Of a stretch of DNA of 64,000 nucleotides, positions 57,805-64,000 are shown piece by piece; within the stretch, counting starts at the first letter, position 1, and every line of letters begins with the position of its first letter. Source of the DNA: Apodospora peruviana (lineage: Eukaryota; Ascomycota; Sordariomycetes; Sordariales; Lasiosphaeriaceae); contig JAUEDM010000001.1 in the NCBI GenBank assembly GCA_033439685.1, forward strand, positions 9,052,001-9,116,000, given 5' to 3'. A program made the translations under genes and the position numbers. The notes below the pieces were generated by a model. That model did not search any database. It worked only from the letters and a program-made list of their open reading frames with translations, and had not been told where the DNA came from.

Positions 57805-58621
57805 TGCGAAGGGTGGTAGCGAGTCAGGTGGGTTGACGTTGACTTGGAACCACAAAGTCGAAGACAGACAGGATATGTTGCGCTTGCTTGGTTTTCTTGG
57901 AACTAGAAAGAGAGCAGTCTTCTCAGTTGGGCTTCTCCGTTTACTGCCTTATGTACCCAGGCCCAAGTTGCCTGTCTTCCCATCTACACTCGTGGTCACC
58001 CGGGGATGTCAACTTCGGAAGGTGATCACTATAGATGCCAATAATGGAACCTGTAAGACGTTCATTCGCCTCTCCAATCGGGTTGCCAAGTTTCAGGCAA
58101 AGTTAATATGCCCACGTCGGAACAATATATTGTATTTTACGGATCCGTAGGCATTGCGTATGTGCACACAGCCGTCCCCCACAGTTTCCGGCCCAGCTGG
58201 GTTCGGCTCCACCGGGTATTCGACATGGAGATTGCCTGATGCACCCCGGATAACGGAACGGCAACGGGCGAGAGTGGAGGTTCAGCATGAAACAACTCTG
58301 GACCGGGTTGGCCTAATGCCAAGCCTATACGGATTCGTATACCCGCCCCAATGGGGTTCCTCTGAGTCTTTCCGATCCCCACGGCTCGATGAGAACCGGC
58401 CCCCCAGCCGCGCGGACAGTCCGGTGCGTCGCCATATCGGAGGGAGAGGGGGCCCGGGCCGTGTATACCATCCACCATCCAAGCCCACATAAAGAGCCCT
58501 CGAAATCAAAGCCGACTCTCAAGCTAGGCATTGTTGCTAGATACTCTGAGTCCCGTTGTAAACCGGCAGTGGGCGAGAGCCTCTTGTTCCTTCTCTTTGA
58601 CAACACGACCCATCAACCACC
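57805..58621. promoter_or_regulatory. Shared promoter region, AA9 / intradiol dioxygenase
   Basis: The region contains several CCCC[AG]C/GTGGGG-like words (for example near 58352-58362 and 58399-58407) that could be CreA-type carbon-repression sites, and a CATAAAG TATA-like word near 58489 ahead of the dioxygenase. None is confirmed. Confidence 0.45.
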
Positions 58622-59974
58622 ATGCATATCATCGCTTCAGTGCTTGTCGCCGCCCTCCTCGGGCAGGCGTCGGTTCGTGCCCACCCGGGCGAGGACCTGC
58701 ACCACGAGGCAAACCTCCGTCGCCATTACCTATCTCTCCAAGCAAACAATCTCGACCACTGTTCTGAGGTGTTTGAAGCCAAAGGGCTTCATCGCCGGAC
58801 TGTTGACCGACGGGCTGCCCGTGTGGCAGAGCTTGGTGGCAGCCTTGCAAATTTGTATGGTGAGTATCACCTGATCAAGCTTCTTATGACCGTCTCGAGT
58901 ATGTATGTGAGTGATCTTAACAGAATTCCAGCCCGACAAGCCCCCAAGATTCCCGCCAGCCACAAGGGCTCCCAGTCCTACAAGCCCGACACAGACCCCA
59001 AGGTGGTGTTTGCTGGAAACAACAACTGCGTGCTCACCCCTGAGGTTACCGAAGGTCCCTTCTGTAAGCAATTGCCAACCTTGATGTTACAATCGAAAAT
59101 GTTCTGCCCTATCTATATGAGGTACTGACTCAAACCACCGCCGTCCGACAGTTGTGCAGGGCGAGGACATCCGCAGCAATATTGTCGAGAAAGAGATTGG
59201 AGTACCACTCCACCTCGACTTCCAGGTCATCGACGTGACGACATGCAAGCCGCTGAAGGATGTGTATATCGAGTTGTGGAGTAAGAAAAAAAAAACCTCC
59301 TTTCCTGACCAGAACCAGAGAGACCCCTGCTGACGAGAACTCTCGCAATCCCAGATGTCAACGCAACAGGCGTCTACTCCGGCGCCGTCTCGCCCGTCAA
59401 CGGCGTAGGCGGCGACACGGCCAACCTCGACAGAACCTTCCTCCGGGGGGTGCAAAAGACCGACGCCGACGGCGTGGTCCAGTTCCAGACCAACTTCCCC
59501 GGCCACTACGCCGGCCGCGCCACGCACATCCACCTCATGACGCACCTGAACGGCGTGCCGAGGGACAACAACACCATGTGGGATCTCAGCGCCACCTACG
59601 CCGGCCAGCTCTTCTTCGACCAGGACCTCATCGACACCATCACCAAGCTCGACCCGTACAGCAAGAACCGGCAGAGCAAGACGAAAAACACGGCCGACTC
59701 GATCCTGCTGCAGGAAACCCCAACGGCGGATCCGTACATCGAGTACGTCACGCTGGGCGGTGATAAGATTGATCTGAACAAAGGGCTGTTTGGGTGGTAC
59801 AGACTGGGTGTCAACCCCGCGCACAACAGGACTGTCATGGCGGCTGCGCAGCGCTTCAAGGAGGGCGGCAAGGTCAAGACGGGGAATCCGGGCGCTGGCG
59901 CGCTGTTTCCCGGTGGGTTCCCGACCTATGCACCTGGTATTGGGTCGCCGGCTCCGACAGGAACGAGGGGGTAG
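58622..59974 (+). CDS. Secreted intradiol ring-cleavage dioxygenase (372 aa)
   Basis: Four exons, 58622-58859, 58932-59063, 59152-59280 and 59355-59974, all in frame. A signal peptide (IIASVLVAALLGQASVRA) precedes a His-rich pro-region. The conserved core begins CVLTPEVTEGPFFVQGEDIR, then LDFQVIDVTTCKPLKDVYIE and LWNVNATGVYSG. The iron site follows: TNFPGHYAGRATHIHLMTH contains a Tyr and the His-x-His pair of the non-heme Fe(III) centre. These enzymes open catechol-type rings between the two hydroxyls. Secreted fungal members are linked to breakdown of lignin-derived or plant phenolics. The C-terminal tail is Gly/Pro-rich. The acceptor of intron 1 was set at 58931 because the earlier AG breaks the frame. 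Its partner in the divergent pair is the AA9 enzyme. Confidence 0.93.
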
Positions 59975-61043
59975 GTTAGTAGTTGACAACACAGTGAGTG
60001 GCTCAGAAAAGCGGGCGGGCGGGATTTGGGCTGAATTTTCTTTTTAGTTTTTCTTCAAAACGGTTGTTCAATATTACATAGTGTCGCAAAATATTGTATA
60101 TGATGCCATCTCCCCATCCTTCCTTGTCTCAGCTGCTACTAGTATCTCCGTGTTTGTCTGGGGGTATGATTGATCCAACCACTGGCGCTAGCATTACCTT
60201 TCCTTGCTGCTTATAGCGAATACGCCAGATTCGACCCAGTCGTAGTACTCGCGGCACCACCATAATAAGCTTCTTGATTGACTTAATGGATGAATGTAAA
60301 CATGAATATAGATAGACCAAAGCGCTACAAGCGCTACATCGACGGGAATGCCAGAGGACTACCCATCTGTTAAAGAGTATAAAGATTCGTTCTGTGCGTC
60401 TGTGAACTTGTGAACTGGGTAACCATGTTATAAGTAAGTATGTATCCGTTTCTGTATGGTTGGCTTATTACCCCGGGAACTGCCAATCTGGAAACCGCTT
60501 CCAATGCAACAGCAAGATGTGGAGAGTGGCTGCCCTTGGTGGGAGTTGTTTGGCAGTGAGGTTGTTGATGCGCGCAGCGTATTGTATCCGTGGACTGATA
60601 AGTAAGGGTAAGCAATCTTGAGATTCGCTGATTACCTGGTCAAGCTTGGGGATAGGAGACCCCCCTACTGTAAAAACATCACTATCACAGGGTCTCCAGC
60701 TCAAGTTATCCGTGGCCATTCGTGAGCGTTTTCCCTATCGGCACATGCCTGGGTCTTTAAAATGAGGAAATTACAGAACCGTTGTCGCCATCATCGCAAT
60801 CCCAACCAGTACGACCTGCCATGCCGGGCTACCTCCTCCAAAGTGGTTTCCCAATCTGGGTCCGCTATTCTCGTTTCTGGAAATACAGCCGACCTTATTT
60901 TTAGGAAAGGTGGTATTTCCAGAATCAGCTTGCGCCTTGGCAAATATTCCGCAGTCGAGATTTCCGGTAGTGTCGCCCACAAAGAAATGGCCCCTTACGC
61001 GCGGGACGGGCGGCGCTAGAAATGATTCGCTGTGTGGGTGGCA
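59975..61043. other. Convergent intergenic region
   Basis: Lies between the 3' ends of the dioxygenase and the Ecm33-like gene. No gene is recognised; bits of open frame at 60762-61019 look non-coding. Confidence 0.4.
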
Positions 61044-62310
61044 TCATGTGTTAACGTTTCGGTGGCCCCTGAAAAAAAAAAAAAAAAAAAATTCATGACA
61101 GGGGTAAAGGATGGCAAGGCAGTAGACAGAGTATAGGTAGGTATACATACAAAAATTCGTTGCTCAGCTTGCCCTGGATTGCGATGTTGTCAAAGTCGGA
61201 CTTTGGCCAGTACCACGTCTTTATTCGCTCGTCGTTCCGCATACTGTACTCGGAAGTCAAGTTGACCTGAGGACAGTCCAATATGGACAGCTTTGACATG
61301 TTCCAGTTTTCGGCTTCAGGCGGCAGCGTCACGGTGGTGAGTGAGGGTGCACTGAACACGTCAAGACTGCCGAGCGAGTCAAACGGCACATTGAGTGTCT
61401 GGAGATCTGTCGCTTCGCGCACTTCGAGGCTTCTGGCCGCAAGCTTTTTAACCTGCTTGTGCCTGTCAACCTGCGCCATGCCGAAGCCCAAGCGCACCTC
61501 CCCGATCTCCATCTCGGTTGTGTTTGGGCCGCCAAAGACCACGCCCGCGGGAGGGTTGGGTGGATTGAATCGAAAGCTCGGGACTCTCCTCCAGCCAAAG
61601 GTCACTGTCTTGATATTGGGCAGGTTAAGAGAGACGCCCATGCCGGTTTGCATCCAATTGTCGTAAGACCCTCCGCTAGAGTGGTTCTTCCACGGGTCGA
61701 GGTTATTCATGAACAAGCCGTCGACGTTGTCGAGCTTGTCGCCAAACACTGAGACGTGGCCGTTTCGTGGCCCGGTAAACTCTTGCAGCCCGTCAATAGA
61801 GAACTTTTCGAGGTTCTGCGCGCTGAGCTGAAAGTTCTCGACATATTGGAGGCCGGTTACATCGAGGGTCCCTAGTTGGTAGAGGTGGTTGAGCGAAAAG
61901 GACCCTTGCACACGGTTCAGGTTGGGTAGGACGAGGCTCTCGAGGCCGTCGAAGCCCCAGAAGTACAAGGTCCCGTTGACGAAGCGCAAAGTCGAGCTCG
62001 AGATTGTGAATTTGGCAGAGCAAGGGGACTCATCAGGCGAGTCTTTACACTTGTAAATGTCGTCTATTTCGTGCCAGATGTTGCCCTGGATGATCTCTAT
62101 GCCGTCCAGGCTGACCGTCCCGGTACCAGTAAAGGTTTCAGCAAAGACGAGATTGCCGAGAATGGTCTTGCATGTTTTGCGGATTGCGTCAGCGTCAGCC
62201 GCGGAGGAGATGGTGACGTTTGTGCATTCTTGCTGGGACAGTGCCCTCCCGGCGAGTGAGAGTAGGGCCCATAACAGCGTCTGCCAACGGAACGCGCTGA
62301 TATAGACCAT
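61044..62310 (-). CDS. Ecm33/Sps2-like secreted wall glycoprotein (about 395 aa)
   Basis: Minus strand, ATG at 62310. Signal peptide to about residue 25 (LLWALLSLAGRALS), then QQECTNVTISSAADADAIRK, the typical start of the Ecm33 family with its receptor-L-like beta-helix repeats (LRFVNGTLYFWGFDGLESLV, LPNLNRVQGSFSLNHL, LDVTGLQYVENFQLSAQNLE). Many N-x-[ST] sites suggest heavy glycosylation. The frame reads to 61093, but I infer an intron with a GTATGT donor (about 61156) and an acceptor after a run of about 20 T (about 61071). This gives a last exon of a few codons ending at 61044. Either way, no C-terminal GPI signal (small residues plus hydrophobic tail) is seen, unlike typical family members. 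The protein is then free, truncated, or anchored through an exon I missed. Confidence 0.8.
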
Positions 62311-63109
62311 GGTGATGATGGTGGGTGGCGCGTGTCACGATGAGTTCGGCGCTCTTGAGGTAGTATCGATGGCCTCTCTTTTCCGAGGAGCCATGTTCTT
62401 TGTTGTTGGATAGAGAAAATGAACTGTGGCAGACGAGGAACCTTTGCAGGTTTGTTTTCGCCGCCCCCGGAAATGAGGCGACGATCAGGATGCCGGCTAG
62501 CCGTACAACGATCCACCGCCAAGAAGCGTTGCGCGCATATGATCCCCAGAAGGATGCGCTATGAGTCTGGGGACCACAGAAGCTCGCCCACCTTCAAGGT
62601 GAAGGGGTCGACTAGGCGTGCTCTACGTGTAGGGCATTACAACCATATCCACCTACGGGGTAGGTACTGGTGGCTGTGTTGGCTTACCGACGCAGGCAGA
62701 GAAGGTTGACGAGGGGATATCCACATGCAGTCTGCGTGTGACCCAACTAAAGAAGGTAAATTTCCGAACTTGGTCCCGTGTCAGGAGTATTAAAATAGCA
62801 TTTAAAATATACGAATAATTGAATCTCACAACTATCGTCTAACAAGAGTGTATGCCGTCCGGCTGTTATAAGAAGCGAAGCGGGTCGTTGACAGCGGGAT
62901 GCCGGCCTGTCTACGGAGTAGGCCTTCGGGACCCCGTGCGGTGCACTGCAATTTGAAGCCGCCCAGTCGTTTTATGTTTCAACGCACTCAAACTCTACGT
63001 TCCGTTTCTGCCAGTCGGTGTGTGTGAGGGGCTACACATAACTTCCGCTTCAGAAAGCGCCGTCCATCGCATCATTGTCTTTGCTGTATGCCAGCCGCAT
63101 GTAGAGATC
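62311..63109. other. Intergenic region, divergent promoters
   Basis: Lies between the Ecm33-like gene (-) and the small membrane protein gene (+). No further gene is recognised. Confidence 0.4.
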
Positions 63110-63472
63110 ATGGATACTAACCTCAACCGTACTCTTCTGGCCACCTCCCTGTTGTCCAGAGCTGATCCGGCTACTGATCCAACTTCTCAGTGCGCCTCTC
63201 ATGAAGATCTCATCACCTCACTGTTGAAAATACAACCTCCACGCCGTCGTCTCGTCTCTCATCTCGGTGCGTCCGCCTTCCTTTCCCTCAGATCATCTGT
63301 CATGAACCGAGGAACGAATAACTGATCAACAGACCTGAAGAATGCCATAGCGTTCTATATCTTCCGCCGGCGGAAAGAGCTTCGACCAGTACGAATAAGT
63401 ATCTCAGTCGCCGGCCAGATCGCCATCACAATCTCGGGCGCCCTCCTCACGGCCGCGCTATCGAGAACATGA
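63110..63472 (+). CDS. Small two-exon single-TM protein (98 aa)
   Basis: Exons 63110-63266 and 63333-63472 join across a 66-base intron with a GTGCGT donor, a CTGAT-type branch site and a CAACAG acceptor; frame is kept and Asp is rebuilt at the junction. The product starts MDTNLNRTLLATSLLSRADP, has a basic block before the membrane (FYIFRRRKELRPVR) and one membrane segment (ISVAGQIAITISGALLTAAL) ending at the C-terminus. The layout suggests a tail-anchored protein with the N-terminus in the cytosol. It has no clear sequence link to the four small-TM proteins at 9.8-14.8 kb. Family unknown; support is the clean splice and the coherent topology. Confidence 0.5.
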
Positions 63473-64000
63473 ATACGTTGTTCACCGCGGCCATCATGAT
63501 GGTTCTCTGTCACAGGGCAACCTCTGTGCTCACGACCAGGCCGCTGCCGTCGTCCCACTAGTCTGGATGTAAAGCTAGACTGAACTGAAACAAAGAGGAA
63601 ATATATTATTCGAAACGAAGTTGCACATTCACAGTCTAACTGGAGTAGTTGAGCAACCCTCCATACCCATCAATGACGGCCAATCTGTTCAGCGGGGGCC
63701 CAATAGGTTCGCGGGTACCCTAAATCTAAAATTGCGCGGGACCCGCAAATATTAGGTAAGCCGGCCATTTTAGGCCATTACCGCGCTCTTAACACGTCGC
63801 AATATATGACGCGATCCTCTTCATGGCACGATACCGTAAAGATGGAACCAGCTTCATTTCCTGACGACTTCCTCCCTCCTGAGGGCGAATACGAATCACG
63901 AGTAGTTTCGACCGCGACTTCTTTTTAATTACTGGGATACCGCTACCAGATTTGCTACACTCCTGAAGTATAACGTTATAGTTTTTCTTAATTCCCAATT
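63473..64000. other. Window end with possible MULE-type transposase fragment
   Basis: A 28-codon frame at 63842-63928 reads EPASFPDDFLPPEGEYESR and then stops. PPEGEYESR resembles the start of fungal Mutator-like transposases (PPEGxxxSRxxLxxxIN). Just upstream, GCGGGTACCC (63711) and GCGGGACCCGC (63736) form a small inverted motif. The evidence is short and the element, if real, continues beyond the window or is truncated. Confidence 0.25.

Noticed and set aside
59087..59992. 301-residue open frame on the minus strand
   Set aside because: It is antisense to the intradiol dioxygenase, whose iron-site motifs are unmistakable, and it crosses that gene's introns.
1..64000. CRISPR arrays, bacterial operons, riboswitches
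   Set aside because: Spliced genes and fungal families rule out a prokaryotic origin. No array of spaced direct repeats is seen, and no TPP-type riboswitch was recognised in leaders or introns.

Overview
The window looks like nuclear DNA of a filamentous ascomycete, most likely a Sordariomycete or close relative. Coding regions are broken by short introns of about 47-95 bases with GTRNGT-type donors and an A-rich branch site just before a YAG acceptor. The gene families are typical of such fungi: HET, LysM, AA9 monooxygenase, Clr5, LaeA-like methyltransferase, velvet and DUF3435. There are no operons, ribosome binding sites or CRISPR arrays. Exon boundaries below were placed by hand from splice signals and checked for reading-frame continuity.

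Layout. 1-3435 (+): 3' part of a large NO VEIN/DUF3883-type gene that begins before the window. 4203-6284 (+): a three-exon gene joining a STAND-type N-terminus, a ubiquitin-like domain and a C-terminal velvet domain, the most unusual gene here. 6668-7246 (-): a cupin. 9.8-14.8 kb: a gene-poor stretch holding four related small single-membrane-segment proteins (three +, one -), a frame-preserving tandem duplication and, just beyond, a minisatellite. 15973-19572: a cytochrome P450 (-) and a LaeA-like methyltransferase (+) that share one promoter region. 20.0-24.9 kb: decayed material (a frame-disrupted conserved protein, a broken LysM gene, a truncated secreted peptide, AT-rich DNA). 24.9-32.9 kb: a short-chain dehydrogenase, an intracellular amidase and a secreted amidase. 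33.3-39.5 kb: two gene relics flanking an intact 793-residue membrane protein. 40.4-46.4 kb: a small Cys-rich protein, a Clr5 protein and a flavin monooxygenase. 48.5-50.6 kb: a disabled HET gene. 50.9-53.9 kb: a Cys/His-rich unknown and a medium-chain reductase. 54.3-55.4 kb: a degenerate 5S rRNA sequence and a relic of a DUF3435 recombinase. 56.7-60.0 kb: an AA9 monooxygenase and an intradiol dioxygenase in divergent orientation. 61.0-62.3 kb: an Ecm33-like wall glycoprotein. 63.1-63.5 kb: a two-exon small membrane protein, followed by a possible transposase fragment.

How the genes may work together (inference). The P450/methyltransferase pair and the velvet fusion suggest a link to secondary metabolism. 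The AA9/dioxygenase pair suggests secreted attack on lignocellulose. The two amidases and the dehydrogenase suggest use of organic nitrogen. At least six broken genes, several with CAG-to-TAG-type stops or frameshifts, mark this as a fast-evolving accessory region.
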